Below, one piece after another: positions 9,140 through 18,827 of a stretch of DNA of 64,000 nt. Source of the stretch: Rosistilla ulvae (GTDB taxonomy: Bacteria; Planctomycetota; Planctomycetia; Pirellulales; Pirellulaceae); assembly GCF_007741475.1 (NCBI RefSeq), contig NZ_CP036261.1:1116001-1180000 (forward strand). The letters run 5' to 3'. Both the position numbers and the translations under genes were made by a program. The notes beneath the pieces are model-generated. The model had not been told where the DNA came from. It saw only the letters and a program-made list of their open reading frames with translations, and ran no database searches. The first letter of the stretch is position 1; every line of letters begins with the position of its first letter.

Positions 9140-9175
9140 CTAGGCACCGACCCCGAAATCGGGGGCGATGCCTAG
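9140..9175 (-). terminator. hairpin downstream of the chemoreceptor gene
   Basis: CTAGGCA (9140-9146) pairs with TGCCTAG (9169-9175). Inside, GACCCCGA pairs with TCGGGGGC with one mismatch, around a tiny AA loop. It lies 15 bases past the stop of the leftward chemoreceptor gene and has no T-run, so it is a likely but unproven transcript end. The IS630 right end uses the TA at 9141-9142, the foot of this stem. Confidence 0.5.
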
Positions 9176-9190
9176 GCGTTGCCGTTTGCT

Positions 9191-10966
9191 TTAGACCGAG
9201 AATTCGGTCAGCAGTTGATTGAACTCGCCGCCAACCCGTTGGATCTCTCCACCGGCTTGTTTGGTCGCGTTCACTTCACGGCTGGTTTCGGTCGCAATCG
9301 TGCTGACCTCGGCGATCTTTTCGGCCACTTCTTGGGCGGCGGAAACGCTTTGTTCAACACCCGCGGAAACCGCTTCGGTGTTGTTGGCGATTTCGCTCAA
9401 TTGTCCCACAACCGTTTGAATCGCCTGCTCCTGTTCAGCGGCCGACATCGAAATCTCGTCCGCTTTGTTGGTGACCAGTTGCGAGACCTCTTCGATCGAT
9501 TTGATCGAAGCGACGACGCGTTCTGCAATTCGTTGAATCGATTCGATCTCGTCGCGGATGCCAGTCGTCGCATCGGAAGTGCGGCGGGCCAGTTGTTGGA
9601 CTTCGGTAGCGACGACAGCAAACCCACGCCCCGCTTCTCCCGCTCGACTCGATTCGATCGTCGCGTTGAGGGCTAACAGGTTCGTCTGGCCGGCGATGTC
9701 TTCGATCAGGTCGACGATCTTTCCAACGCCTGCGGTGGCGATGCCCAGTTCGCGAATTCGTTCGCTGCCGTCGGCCGCCAGCGATGAGGCCTGCTTCGTA
9801 ATCGTCACCGCCTCGCTCGAGTTCTTGGCAACGCTTTCGGCGTTGGCGCTGATCCGTGAGGTTGCGGATGTGACGCTTTGCACGCTGGTTCCAACCTGTC
9901 GCAGCGATTGCCCCATGCTTTGCATCGCGACGTTCATTTGTTCGGCGGCAGCCGCCACGGTGTTGCTGCGCAAGCTGGTGTTCGATGCGGCTCCTTCCAC
10001 GCGGACCGCGGTTTCGCTGAGTCCACCGGAAACCTGGTTCAGTTCTTGGGAAGTGTGCTGCATCTTGAGAATCATTCCTCGCATTCGATCGGTCAGCGCA
10101 TTAACTCCCGCTTGCAATCGGCCGACCTCGTCTTCGCTGGTCACGTCCAGCTTGGTTCGCAGGTCGCCGGAAACCAGTCGCGCGAAGGCATCGGTGCATT
10201 TCAGCAGTGGTTTGATCAGAGAGTAGTTCAACAGCCACGCAAGGATCACGCAACATACTGCCAGTGCACCGGCGATGACCAATGCGCCGTTAAAGACCGC
10301 AGCCTTCGCGGCCGAGTTGGATGCGTCCAGCGACTGGGTTACTTCGTAGGCACCATGGAGATCGCCGACGGCAAGATTCTCCATGTGGTAACCGGTGGGG
10401 TCGAGCCCGTCGTCGTTGTTCCACAGTTCTTTACTTGTTTTGGGGTCGCCGTGGCAGAGCATGCATTCGCTGGTCAGGCGGATCGGGCGAAAGTAGCGGA
10501 CGGCGTTCTTCTCCTTATCGACGACCGAATATGACTTTCGGTCGGGTTCCGCCGCAAACAGTTTCAGGGCTTCGCTTTCGACCGCATCGGGTTCGTTGGC
10601 GGGATTGCGTGGATTGAACTTGGGGGTTTTGAATTCGTAGCCCCCTTCTTGGGCGCGTCGCATCACTGCGGTCCAAGCGGTGACGATGGGAACGGTTGCC
10701 AGAACCTTCTCGGTTTCACCTTTGGAAGCGAAGTCAGCCAGGATTTCTTGTGTGAAAACCTCCGACTTCCATTTGTCCTCCATGCCCAATCGGACCGATT
10801 CTGCGGTGTCGACGATTCGACTCGCTTGCGATAGCATCTCGTTGTGTGCCGTCGATTTGACTCGCGAATTGAAGATCCACAAAAAGACAGCTCCCAGTCC
10901 TAGTAGCATGACTGCGACGATGCCCAGCAATTTTGACCGTATTCCAATGCGTTGAAACCACTTCAT
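9191..10966 (-). CDS. methyl-accepting chemotaxis protein with haem-c (Tll0287/DUF3365-like) sensor
   Basis: A 591-residue chemoreceptor. A first membrane helix (~11-31) is followed by a periplasmic Tll0287/DUF3365-like domain (~40-215) with one CxxCH motif (CMLCH, 168-172) in the context [17 protein letters not shown] second helix (~223-246) and a HAMP domain (~248-300) come next. The signalling coiled coil has the conserved tip [20 protein letters not shown]. No C-terminal NWETF-type CheR tether is present. Ligand-linked haem changes (redox, O2 or NO) could drive the CheA signal; that is inference from the domain. No other che gene is in the window. It runs leftward, away from argG. Confidence 0.92.
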   Translation of the reverse strand: MKWFQRIGIRSKLLGIVAVMLLGLGAVFLWIFNSRVKSTAHNEMLSQASRIVDTAESVRLGMEDKWKSEVFTQEILADFASKGETEKVLATVPIVTAWTAVMRRAQEGGYEFKTPKFNPRNPANEPDAVESEALKLFAAEPDRKSYSVVDKEKNAVRYFRPIRLTSECMLCHGDPKTSKELWNNDDGLDPTGYHMENLAVGDLHGAYEVTQSLDASNSAAKAAVFNGALVIAGALAVCCVILAWLLNYSLIKPLLKCTDAFARLVSGDLRTKLDVTSEDEVGRLQAGVNALTDRMRGMILKMQHTSQELNQVSGGLSETAVRVEGAASNTSLRSNTVAAAAEQMNVAMQSMGQSLRQVGTSVQSVTSATSRISANAESVAKNSSEAVTITKQASSLAADGSERIRELGIATAGVGKIVDLIEDIAGQTNLLALNATIESSRAGEAGRGFAVVATEVQQLARRTSDATTGIRDEIESIQRIAERVVASIKSIEEVSQLVTNKADEISMSAAEQEQAIQTVVGQLSEIANNTEAVSAGVEQSVSAAQEVAEKIAEVSTIATETSREVNATKQAGGEIQRVGGEFNQLLTEFSV

Positions 10967-11477
10967 AGTCCCGCCCCTTTGTTTTCTAGATTTTGATTCG
11001 GTTGTGAATGTTTCGCCTTGGTGCAGCGAATTCGCATGGCGATAGTTAAGCTAGGTGAAACATAGGATGCCAATGTAAACTTTGTGTCCAAGGGGTGGGT
11101 TCGACATCATTGGTGGGCACTTTTCCCTCGGGACGCCTATCGCAATCGCTACAACATGCGTAGAGCGAACATTTGCTGTGGCGAGAGTCGTCGGGCGGGC
11201 ATGTGTTGCGCCGGTGGATTCACTTGAGCTGCCGCAGATTGGCAATCCCGGCTGAACCCTGGACTGTGCGGGCGGTTTGTAGCGTGTGTGGGGCGCACAC
11301 GTTCTCGGCAGATGTTGGCCGTAGAGTGCGACGGTGAGCATTTAGATGTCGCGTGGCGACTTTTGATGTTCCGCCATTCAGCGCAACGCCTTGGACGGCT
11401 GTCCAGGCGTTCGGGGTTCTGTGGCGAGCTCAGTAGGAGCGCCCGCGATTGCGGGCGCGAAGTGCCTGCGGTATGTC
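10967..11477. other. intergenic region between argG and the chemoreceptor gene
   Basis: 511 bases without a credible gene. It must hold the promoter of the leftward chemoreceptor gene (probably 10980-11060, AT-rich), but no clear -35/-10 pair stands out. Two hairpins lie near the argG side: AACGCC/GGCGTT with an inner GGAC/GTCC (11385-11411), and the GC-rich stem at 11439-11458. Short open frames here lack family features. Confidence 0.5.
11439..11458 (-). terminator. GC-rich hairpin after argG
   Basis: GCGCCCGC (11439-11446) pairs perfectly with GCGGGCGC (11451-11458) around a GATT loop, 19 bases beyond the argG stop. There is no T-run, so it may be a stabilising stem or a dispersed palindromic repeat rather than an intrinsic terminator. 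Confidence 0.45.
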
Positions 11478-12692
11478 TTAATACGGGCGTGGCGAGACGC
11501 GGCCTTGAACTCGGCTGGGCAGGCCGTGGATTCGCAGGAAGCCTTCGGCGTCGTCTTGGTTGTACGATCCGCCACCTTCCATGGTTGCGATCTCTTCGTC
11601 GTACAAGCTGTTCGGGCTCTGGCGGCTGCTGACGATGATGTTCCCTTTGTACAACTGCAGCGTGACGCTACCGGTGACCGGCTTGCGCGCTTCGTTGATG
11701 AAGGCCAACAGGGCATCAAATTTCGGTGTGTACCAAAAGCCGTAGTAGACCATTTCGGAGACTTCGACGGCCAGTTTGTCGCGCAAGCGAACCAGATCGC
11801 GATCGAGGGTCAGTTGTTCGATGTTTAACAACGCGTCGTACAGGACCGTCATGCCGGGAGCTTCATAGACTCCGCGGCTCTTCATTCCGACAAATCGATT
11901 TTCGATCATGTCGATCCGCCCGATGCCGTTGCGTCCGCCGATCTCGTTCAACGATTCGACCATCTCCAGGGCGCTGACTTTCTTGCCGTTTAGAGCGATC
12001 GGGACGCCAGCTTCGAAGTCGATCGTGACCTCTTCGGGGTTGTCGGGTGCCGCTTGCGGGCTGACGGTCATGCCGAAGTCGACAAGTTCGACACCGTTGA
12101 CAGTCAAGTCTTCCAGTTGGCCCGCTTCGTAGCTGATGTGCAGTACGTTTTCGTCACTGCTGTACGGCTTCGCCGACGACGCTTTAACCGGGATCCCCTT
12201 CTCTTCGCAGTAGGCGATCAATTCGGTGCGGCCTGGGAACAGGTCGCGGAACTCTTTGATTCGCCAAGGGGCGATCATCTCGATCGATGGGTCCAAGGCT
12301 TCGGCAGCCAATTGGAAGCGGCATTGGTCGTTTCCCTTGCCGGTGGCGCCGTGAGCGTAAGCTGTCGCGCCGACTTCGCGAGCGACTTCCAGCATGACTT
12401 TGCTGATCAACGGTCGGGCGATCGAGGTGCCCAGCAGATAGATACTCTCGTATTTAGCTTGCCACGACAGGACGGGGAAAGCGAAGTCGCGGCACAATTC
12501 TTCGCGAACGTCGACGATCCGAGCCGATTTGGCTCCCGCATCTTGAGCCTTCTTCAGCGTCGCAGCGCGGTCTTCGCAAGGTTGACCCAGGTCGACGTAG
12601 ACCGCGTGAACTTCGTATCCCTGATCTTGCAGCCAGCCTAAGATGACCGATGTATCGAGACCGCCGGAGTATGCCAATACACAGCTTTTCAT
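11478..12692 (-). CDS. argG: argininosuccinate synthase
   Basis: 404 residues, the normal length for ArgG. It joins citrulline and aspartate with ATP to form argininosuccinate, the next-to-last step of arginine synthesis, in the cytosol. The N-terminal P-loop-like ATP site is LAYSGGLDTSVIL (7-19). Further signatures are HGATGKGNDQCRF (citrulline/aspartate site) and PYSSDENVLHISYEAG. No argH or other arg gene is adjacent. It is divergent from larB across a 225-base gap. Confidence 0.97.
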   Translation of the reverse strand: MKSCVLAYSGGLDTSVILGWLQDQGYEVHAVYVDLGQPCEDRAATLKKAQDAGAKSARIVDVREELCRDFAFPVLSWQAKYESIYLLGTSIARPLISKVMLEVAREVGATAYAHGATGKGNDQCRFQLAAEALDPSIEMIAPWRIKEFRDLFPGRTELIAYCEEKGIPVKASSAKPYSSDENVLHISYEAGQLEDLTVNGVELVDFGMTVSPQAAPDNPEEVTIDFEAGVPIALNGKKVSALEMVESLNEIGGRNGIGRIDMIENRFVGMKSRGVYEAPGMTVLYDALLNIEQLTLDRDLVRLRDKLAVEVSEMVYYGFWYTPKFDALLAFINEARKPVTGSVTLQLYKGNIIVSSRQSPNSLYDEEIATMEGGGSYNQDDAEGFLRIHGLPSRVQGRVSPRPY

Positions 12693-12917
12693 GATTCGTT
12701 ATGCTTTCTAAGAGGCGTCAGATGTTGGCGGACCAAATAAACGAGAGCCGGGTCCGCAGCGATCGATCGCGATTTTAATTGTTCTTCGGGCCAGTGTCGG
12801 GACCACCTTGGTTTCGGTTTGCCCGGCCACAGCCACGATTGATTGCGATTTACGGCGTTTATCCAGCACATTGTGCTTCCCATTGCCCTGCCCTGACAAG
12901 CGGACCTTATTCAAAAC

Positions 12918-13712
12918 ATGAAGCCAATTTCCGAATTACTGCGATCCCTAGCCGCTGGAGAGATCTCCATCGAGCAGGCCGAGCAATCGTTGGCGTCGCG
13001 AGAGATCGAAGCGATCGACGGAGCGACGGTCGATCGCGGTCGCAAGGCCCGCTGCGGGTTCGGCGAAGTCATCTATGGCGAGGGGAAGCCGGCTGATTTG
13101 ATCGTCCGCGTCGCCGAAAAGCTGCTCGAACTGAGCCCCTCGGTGCTGGTCACCCGCTTGGCCGCCGAAGTTTTTGCCGAGATCCAGGTTCCCCACTGGC
13201 AGATGCATTACTCCCCCCAGGCCCGGACGCTGCGGATCGCTCGGACGGCCGAGGCGTTGGCGGTTGTCGACGAATCGTCGTCGCCGCTTCGCCCGATCGC
13301 TGTCGTCACCGCCGGCAGCACCGATGCGGCGGTTGCCGAAGAGGTGGCCGAGACGTTGACCTGGATGCGCGTTCCGTTTCGCGTGCTGACCGACATCGGC
13401 GTCGCCGGGCCGCAGCGGTTGCTGGCCAGTCTGCCGGCGCTGGAAGGTTGCGCCGCGGCGGTTGTTGTCGCGGGGATGGAAGGGGCTTTGCCGAGCGTGG
13501 TCGCCGGGCACGTTCCGTATCCCGTGATCGCGGTCCCGACCAGCGTTGGATATGGTGCGTCGCTGGGCGGTATCACCGCGTTGTTGTCTATGTTAACAAG
13601 TTGTGCGTCGAACGTTTCGGTGGTGAACATCGATGCCGGCTTCAAAGGTGGCTACGTCGCCGGGCTGATCGCCTGCGGTCAACAAGTCCCTCCGCAATCC
13701 GATGGTGAATGA
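12918..13712 (+). CDS. larB: LarB, nickel-pincer cofactor biosynthesis carboxylase/hydrolase
   Basis: 264 residues with the C-terminal AIR-carboxylase-like (PurE-like) fold: VTAGSTDAAVAEEVAETL, RVLTDIGVAGPQRLL, VVVAGMEGALPSVVAGHVPYPVIAVPTS and the GYGASLGGITALL loop. The N-terminal helix SELLRSLAAGEISIEQAE is typical. LarB carboxylates nicotinic acid adenine dinucleotide and hydrolyses its phosphoanhydride, the first step of the nickel-pincer cofactor of lactate racemase-type enzymes. No larC, larE or larA is in the window. It overlaps or abuts nnrD, so the two are co-transcribed. No ribosome site is obvious before the ATG. Confidence 0.92.
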   Translation: MKPISELLRSLAAGEISIEQAEQSLASREIEAIDGATVDRGRKARCGFGEVIYGEGKPADLIVRVAEKLLELSPSVLVTRLAAEVFAEIQVPHWQMHYSPQARTLRIARTAEALAVVDESSSPLRPIAVVTAGSTDAAVAEEVAETLTWMRVPFRVLTDIGVAGPQRLLASLPALEGCAAAVVVAGMEGALPSVVAGHVPYPVIAVPTSVGYGASLGGITALLSMLTSCASNVSVVNIDAGFKGGYVAGLIACGQQVPPQSDGE

Positions 13713-14577
13713 AATGACAACCCGCTCCCCTGCCCTGCCCCAACTGGCACCTCGCGACGCCGACAGCCATAAAGGCGACTACGGCAGAGTCTTGCTGATC
13801 GGCGGTTCGCCCGGAATGGCCGGTTCGATTTCGCTGTCGGCGAGCGCGTCGATTCGATCGGGAGCCGGGTTGGTGACGGTGGCGGTTCCGCGCCGCTGCC
13901 TGGAAACCGTCGCTGGATATGACCGCTGTTATATGACGGTCGCGCTTCCCGATGACCTCAAGGGTTTTTATGAGCTAGCCGCGTCGCGAGTCGCCCAGCT
14001 TTCCGAATCGGCGACAGTCTTCGGCTGCGGTCCGGGGATGCGAACGGGCGCTGGAGCTGAGGGGATCGTGAAGACGTTGTGTTCGCAGGAGAGCGACAAG
14101 CCGTTGGTCTTCGATGCCGATGCCCTGAATTGTTTGTCGCAGTGCGACGACTGGAAATCGATGCTCGCCCCGCGGATGATCCTGACGCCTCATCCGGGCG
14201 AATGGGAGCGGTTGAGTGGCGTGGCGGCCAGCGATCGGAAGGCTCAGGAGGCCGCGGCGGTCGAGACGGGCAAGGCGACCGGTGCGACGATCGTCTTGAA
14301 GGGATCGAAGACGTTTGTCACCGACGGCAAGAAATCGGTTCACAATTCGACGGGCAATCCGGGGATGGCCAGCGGCGGTAGTGGCGACGTGCTGACGGGC
14401 GTTTTGTGCGGCCTGTTGGCTCAAGGCCTGGCGGTTTTCGAAGCTGCTCATCTGGGTGTCTTCGTCCACGGCCGGGCGGGCGATTTGGCTGCCGAAGCGG
14501 TGGGGCAGATCAGTCTGTCGGCCAGCGATCTGTTGCTGCATTTGCCCGCGGCGTTCATGTCGCTGTCGGATCAATAA
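13702..14577 (+). CDS. nnrD: ADP/ATP-dependent (S)-NAD(P)H-hydrate dehydratase
   Basis: 291 residues, a stand-alone YjeF C-terminal (carbohydrate-kinase-like) domain. It repairs hydrated NAD(P)H in the cytosol. Signatures are GDYGRVLLIGGSPGMAGS, VFGCGPGM, FDADALN, ILTPHPGEWERLSG, IVLKGSKTFV and the NPGMASGGSGDVLTG catalytic loop with the conserved Asp. The epimerase half (NnrE) is absent. ATG 13702 overlaps the larB stop by 11 bases; ATG 13714 (MTTRSP) is equally possible and would follow larB directly. Both fit tight coupling to larB. Confidence 0.93.
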   Translation: MVNEMTTRSPALPQLAPRDADSHKGDYGRVLLIGGSPGMAGSISLSASASIRSGAGLVTVAVPRRCLETVAGYDRCYMTVALPDDLKGFYELAASRVAQLSESATVFGCGPGMRTGAGAEGIVKTLCSQESDKPLVFDADALNCLSQCDDWKSMLAPRMILTPHPGEWERLSGVAASDRKAQEAAAVETGKATGATIVLKGSKTFVTDGKKSVHNSTGNPGMASGGSGDVLTGVLCGLLAQGLAVFEAAHLGVFVHGRAGDLAAEAVGQISLSASDLLLHLPAAFMSLSDQ

Positions 14578-14701
14578 GCTGCAATTTCCGCGATCAAACG
14601 GTGGGCGGTGGGCATCGACCGCTTCGCAGTGCATAATCGATCGGCGTTTTTAACCGCCCTCCCCTCCCCTGTTCTGGCCTCCGACGGACATTGATAAATC
14701 T

Positions 14702-15625
14702 GTGACATTGATTCGTGATCTCGATCAGGCATCGCAAGTTGCTCGAGGAGGTGCCATCAGCATCGGCAATTTCGATGGCGTTCACCGTGGGCATGCGGTT
14801 CTGCTGAAACAATTGCGTCAGTTGGCCGATGAAGTAGGCGGCCCGGCGGTGGTGCTGACCTTCGATCCGCATCCCGCTTCGCTGCTGCGACCCGACCGCG
14901 CACCGGTCCCGCTGACCTGGATCGAGCGCCGCGCCGATCTGCTGTATCGGCTGGGAGTCGATCGCGTGATCGCTTGCCGTCCGACCGCGGAACTGCTGGG
15001 GCTTTCGGCGACCGATTTTTTTCAGCTGGTGATCCGCGATCGGTTGGATTGCCAGGCGATGGCCGAAGGGCCGAACTTCTACTTCGGCAAAGATCGCCAA
15101 GGGGACGTCGCGATGCTGGGCCAATTGTGCCAGGGTGCCGCGATCCCGCTGCGGATCGTCGAACCCTTGGATAATCAAGGTCAGATGGTTTCCAGCACGA
15201 TGGTTCGGGCGGCGATCGCCGACGGACAGATCGAAGCGGCCAACGCGATGCTGACCGCACCCTATCGAATCTCGGGCCTAGTCGCTGTGGGGTCACAGCG
15301 TGGAGCGGGGCTCGGTTTTCCGACGGCGAATCTCTCCGATTTGCAGGTCCTTGCGCCAGCGGCGGGGGTCTATGCCGGGCAGACTTGGGTGAACGAAACT
15401 CCGTATCGTGCGGCGATTCACATCGGTCCAAACTTGACATTTGACGAGGGCCAATGCAAAGTCGAGGTCCATCTGTTAGATTTCACGGGTGATTTGTACG
15501 GCGAAAGACTGGAAGTCCAATTCAACCGGCGAGTCCGTGGCATCGTCAAGTTCGCCTCTGTCGATGACCTTCGCAATCAACTGGGGCGCGACATCGCGAC
15601 GGTTCGGAACGAACCGCTCTCGTGA
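14702..15625 (+). CDS. ribF: bifunctional riboflavin kinase/FAD synthetase
   Basis: 307 residues with the two RibF domains in order. The FAD synthetase nucleotidyltransferase (~1-185) has ISIGNFDGVHRGHAVLL, VLTFDPHP and the SSTMVRAAI loop. The riboflavin kinase (~190-300) has RGAGLGFPTANL and the VEVHLLDFTGDLYGERLEV barrel. It makes FMN and then FAD from riboflavin and ATP. The start is GTG at 14702; no in-frame ATG lies nearer the GNFDGVHRGH motif. It lies between nnrD and nrnA on the same strand, so all may share a transcript. Confidence 0.96.
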   Translation: MTLIRDLDQASQVARGGAISIGNFDGVHRGHAVLLKQLRQLADEVGGPAVVLTFDPHPASLLRPDRAPVPLTWIERRADLLYRLGVDRVIACRPTAELLGLSATDFFQLVIRDRLDCQAMAEGPNFYFGKDRQGDVAMLGQLCQGAAIPLRIVEPLDNQGQMVSSTMVRAAIADGQIEAANAMLTAPYRISGLVAVGSQRGAGLGFPTANLSDLQVLAPAAGVYAGQTWVNETPYRAAIHIGPNLTFDEGQCKVEVHLLDFTGDLYGERLEVQFNRRVRGIVKFASVDDLRNQLGRDIATVRNEPLS

Positions 15626-15685
15626 TTCCCTCGCTGCCCTGTCATCCATTTCCATCTCAATCTAAGTACACGATCGGACCTTCGC

Positions 15686-16666
15686 ATGCCCGTCAATTGG
15701 AAGAAGTTCAAAGACACCATCGCCCACTACGAGAACTTTGTTTTAACCAGCCACATCCGCCCCGATTGCGATGCGTTGGGGAGCGAGTTGGGAATGGCGG
15801 AGGTGCTGCGAGCGGTCGGCAAGAAGGTGCGGATCATCAACGCCCACGATACGCCTCCCGGTCTGCAGTTCTTAGATCCTGCGGGGAACATCGAAGTCCT
15901 GCGTCGACATGTTGAAGCCGAAGACATTCAGACCGACTGCATCATGGTCTTGGACACCAGCGCCTGGGCTCAATTGGGGGCGATGGCTCAAGTTGTCGAA
16001 GAGACCCGCGCCGACAAATTGATCGTCGATCATCACCTGGGTGAAGACGATATGGGAGCGTTGTTGTTCAAGGACACCAGCGCCGAAGCGACCGGTCACT
16101 TGGTCGTTCAAGCTGCCGACGCCTTGGGCGTGCCGTTGACGAAGAAGATGGCGATGCCGTTGTACGCAGCGATCGCAACCGATACCGGTTGGTTCCGCTT
16201 CAGTTCGACCAGCGCCGACACCTACCGCTGCATCGCTCGCTTGGTCGACGCGGGCGCGTCGCCGACGGAGATCTACGGCGATCTGTACGAACGCGACACG
16301 TTGGGCCGAGTGAAATTGCGCGGCCGAATTTTGTCGCGAACCACAGCGGAACTCGGCGGCCGATTGGTCTACACCTGGGTTCTGGCTGAAGACTTTGAGA
16401 AGACCGGCGCGTTGCCTAGCGACACCGAGGATGCGATCAACCTAACGCTTGCGATTGCCGGCACCGACGCCGCTGTGATCATGATCGAACAGCTGAAGGG
16501 AGGCTTCAAGTTGAGCTTCCGCAGTCGCTGCGAAATGAACTGCAACGAAGCCGCTCGCGTCTTCGGCGGCGGCGGTCACAAAGCCGCAGCCGGCGCATTC
16601 ATCGAAGGGAACATCGAATCGGTCAAAGAAAAGGTCTTGCCCGTCGTGATGGAAATGATGAAGTAA
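15686..16666 (+). CDS. nrnA: DHH/DHHA1 phosphoesterase (NrnA-like oligoribonuclease/PAP phosphatase)
   Basis: 326 residues. The N-terminal DHH domain has SHIRPDCDALGSELG (metal-binding Asp residues), VLDTSAWAQLG and VDHHLGEDDMG (the DHH-type motif). The C-terminal DHHA1 domain ends in the substrate-binding FGGGGHKAAAGAFIEG. Such proteins degrade 2-5-mer RNAs and, in some species, dephosphorylate pAp. The symbol rests on this domain layout rather than a test of substrate. It is downstream of ribF by 60 bases, which is a common neighbourhood for the family. Confidence 0.88.
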   Translation: MPVNWKKFKDTIAHYENFVLTSHIRPDCDALGSELGMAEVLRAVGKKVRIINAHDTPPGLQFLDPAGNIEVLRRHVEAEDIQTDCIMVLDTSAWAQLGAMAQVVEETRADKLIVDHHLGEDDMGALLFKDTSAEATGHLVVQAADALGVPLTKKMAMPLYAAIATDTGWFRFSSTSADTYRCIARLVDAGASPTEIYGDLYERDTLGRVKLRGRILSRTTAELGGRLVYTWVLAEDFEKTGALPSDTEDAINLTLAIAGTDAAVIMIEQLKGGFKLSFRSRCEMNCNEAARVFGGGGHKAAAGAFIEGNIESVKEKVLPVVMEMMK

Positions 16667-16704
16667 TTCATCGCGACCTGTGCAGTTTGGCGGGTTCGGT
16701 CGGT

Positions 16705-17565
16705 TTAGCCGCCGAAGCCGCTGTAGCGGCGGACGCCGCGGGCGTACATGACTCGGCAGACGATGATTAGGAAGACGACCCAGCCGGCTTCGATCAGTAA
16801 TTCCTGCCCGAGTTCATCGGGCGGGATCTTGCCTAAGAAGACCGCGGCGGGGAAGTAGGCGAGGTATTTCAGCGGCAGTAGCTGGACGAACCATTCGATT
16901 TCGTCCGGCAGTAGCGTGATCGGGAACATGTGGCCCGACAGGAAGAAGCTGAACAGCATGTAGATGAACAGAAGCGAGCTGACTTCGAGGAACCAGAACC
17001 CGATCAAGCCGATCGCCGCTTCTAAGAAGAACCCGATCAAGAAGCCCATCACGAGCGTGGCGGCAAAGGCGGCGATGATCGTCGGATCGGGCCAGCCGTC
17101 GACAAAATAGCTGCGGCATAAAAAGAAGACGAGCACAAAGGGCAGCGTGGCGACTGAATAGTAGGCGACTTTGTGGGCGACGCGGCCCAGCAGCAGGAAG
17201 CCCAACAGATCGATCGGTTGGATCATGAACTTCTTGATCTCGCCGTCGCGGATCTGCCTCGCGATCCCGCTCGATAAGCCCGGCATGCTGCTGAACGCCC
17301 GAGCGACCATGGTGATCAAATAATAAGCGACCATGTCGTGGAAGCGGAAACCGCCAAACGTCGTCTCTTCTCCCGGTTTCGCCATCGATGCAAAGACCGC
17401 CGACCACAAAAAGATCTGCGTGATGATCGGCAGGAATCGCATCAGCGTGCCGAGCGCAAAATCGCCTCGATAGACCAGGCGTTCCTCTAGCGAGATCCGC
17501 ACGATCATCCACCAGGTCTTCAGGCGTTGGGTGAGCGGTGAGGTCGATTGTGTTGCGGTGGACAT
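16705..17565 (-). CDS. ABC-2 type exporter permease
   Basis: 286 residues with six hydrophobic segments (TM1 RFLPIITQIFLWSAVFA to TM6 LLIEAGWVVFLIIVCRVMY). Between TM2 and TM3 is the charged cytoplasmic loop RQIRDGEIKKFMIQPID, a feature of COG4587-type ABC-2 permeases. It follows the ATPase gene (17638-18660) on the same strand with a 72-base gap. Related systems usually have two permeases; only one is encoded here, so it may form homodimers or have a distant partner. The substrate is unknown (multidrug or polysaccharide export are options for the family). Confidence 0.85.
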   Translation of the reverse strand: MSTATQSTSPLTQRLKTWWMIVRISLEERLVYRGDFALGTLMRFLPIITQIFLWSAVFASMAKPGEETTFGGFRFHDMVAYYLITMVARAFSSMPGLSSGIARQIRDGEIKKFMIQPIDLLGFLLLGRVAHKVAYYSVATLPFVLVFFLCRSYFVDGWPDPTIIAAFAATLVMGFLIGFFLEAAIGLIGFWFLEVSSLLFIYMLFSFFLSGHMFPITLLPDEIEWFVQLLPLKYLAYFPAAVFLGKIPPDELGQELLIEAGWVVFLIIVCRVMYARGVRRYSGFGG

Positions 17566-17637
17566 GCTAGCGGTTCTTTGGCAGGGTGGCGAGCGGTGCG
17601 ATCGGGTTCGGACGGATTGCAGCGGTGCGATATGAGG

Positions 17638-18660
17638 CTATTGGGAATCGGCGGCGGTCGCTGCCATCGCTTGCTTCTCTTCGTCGCGAACGCGATTGAA
17701 CATGTCGGCGATCGCATCCTCCAGCGGCGGGTCTTCGACGACCACATCGTCGATCGGATGCTCGTTGAGCGCCGCCGCCAGTCGCTTGGGAATGTCGGTC
17801 CGCGCGATCTTGATCTTCGCTTTGGGCAGGTCGATCGACAGGACTTCGCCGATGTTCGTTAGGTCGCCCGGTTGGTGTCCTTCGGCAAACTGCAGCGTGA
17901 CCACCTTGGATCCACTGAACGCATCGACGATCCCGGTCAACGAGCCGTCGTATTTGATCTGCCCCGAAGCGATGATCACCACGCGTTGGCAGAGCGCGAT
18001 GATGTCCTTCATGTAATGACTGGTCAACAGCACCGTCGTCCGCTTCTCCTGCTGATAGTGCCGCAGAAATTGTTGGATGTTGTGTTGAGCGACAACGTCC
18101 AGCCCGATCGTTGGTTCGTCCAGGAAGAGCACGTCGGGGTTGTGCAGCAGCGCCGCGATCAATTCCATCTTCATCCGCTCGCCCAGCGAAAGTTCACGGA
18201 CCGGTTGGCCCAGCAAGCGTCGGACGTCCAACAGGTCGGTCAATTCATCCAACGTTCGCTGAAACGCGTTTTGATCGATGCGATAGATCTGTTGATGCAG
18301 GCGGTAGGATTCTTGAGCGGGAAGGTCCCACCACAGTTGGTTCTTCTGCCCCATGACCAGTGCGAAGCGGCGGCGGTAGCCATTTTCTCGTTGCCAGGGC
18401 GTGTAGCCCATCACGCGAGCCGTCCCCGAGGTCGGGTTGATCACGCCCGAGAGCAGCTTCAGCGTCGTCGTTTTGCCGGCACCGTTGGGGCCCAGGAACG
18501 CGACAAATTCCCCCTCGTCAACGGTCAGGTCGATCGATCGAACCGCCTCCACCTCGCGGTACTCGCGATGAAACAGGCCGCGCACGCTGGCCATCAGCCC
18601 TTCCTGTTTCTTGTAAACACGGTAAGACTTGGTAAGCTGCTCGATCTCGATGATAGGCAT
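17638..18660 (-). CDS. ABC-2 type exporter ATP-binding protein
   Basis: 340 residues from the ATG at 18660 (MPIIEIEQL). The frame is open 51 codons further upstream, but that stretch is Arg-rich and lies past the normal family start. Walker A is [14 protein letters not shown], the signature is [13 protein letters not shown] (LSLGE, slightly altered from LSGGQ), and Walker B is [12 protein letters not shown] with the H-loop [12 protein letters not shown]. The C-terminal part (~245-340) is an extra regulatory domain seen in COG4586-type ATPases. It powers the permease at 16705. Confidence 0.93.
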   Translation of the reverse strand: MPIIEIEQLTKSYRVYKKQEGLMASVRGLFHREYREVEAVRSIDLTVDEGEFVAFLGPNGAGKTTTLKLLSGVINPTSGTARVMGYTPWQRENGYRRRFALVMGQKNQLWWDLPAQESYRLHQQIYRIDQNAFQRTLDELTDLLDVRRLLGQPVRELSLGERMKMELIAALLHNPDVLFLDEPTIGLDVVAQHNIQQFLRHYQQEKRTTVLLTSHYMKDIIALCQRVVIIASGQIKYDGSLTGIVDAFSGSKVVTLQFAEGHQPGDLTNIGEVLSIDLPKAKIKIARTDIPKRLAAALNEHPIDDVVVEDPPLEDAIADMFNRVRDEEKQAMAATAADSQ

Positions 18661-18827
18661 TGGGTGTCGTCGATTGTCGGATGATGTGATTCGTGGGACC
18701 GGTCGGCTGCGGTATTCTAAACCGAAGTCCGATCCGCCGCGATTGGCGGTTGGCGGAGCGATCGCCGCCCGGCACGCTGCCCGATCGAATCGCCGGTTGT
18801 TGTTCCTTGTCATTTTGCCAGTAACTC

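Larger units (their letters stand above)
7904..9142 (+). mobile_element. IS630-family insertion sequence
   Basis: Inverted ends GTGCTTTGTCAG (7906-7917) and CTGACAAAGCAC (9129-9140) are flanked by TA on both sides (7904-7905 and 9141-9142). TA target duplication is the hallmark of IS630/Tc1-mariner elements. Including the outer C and G, the ends match over 15 bases. The element is 1235 bp between the TAs and carries one transposase in two overlapping frames with an intact DDE set. It landed between the caspase locus and the chemoreceptor gene, at the foot of a hairpin. The perfect ends and intact frames suggest a recent, possibly active copy. Confidence 0.92.
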
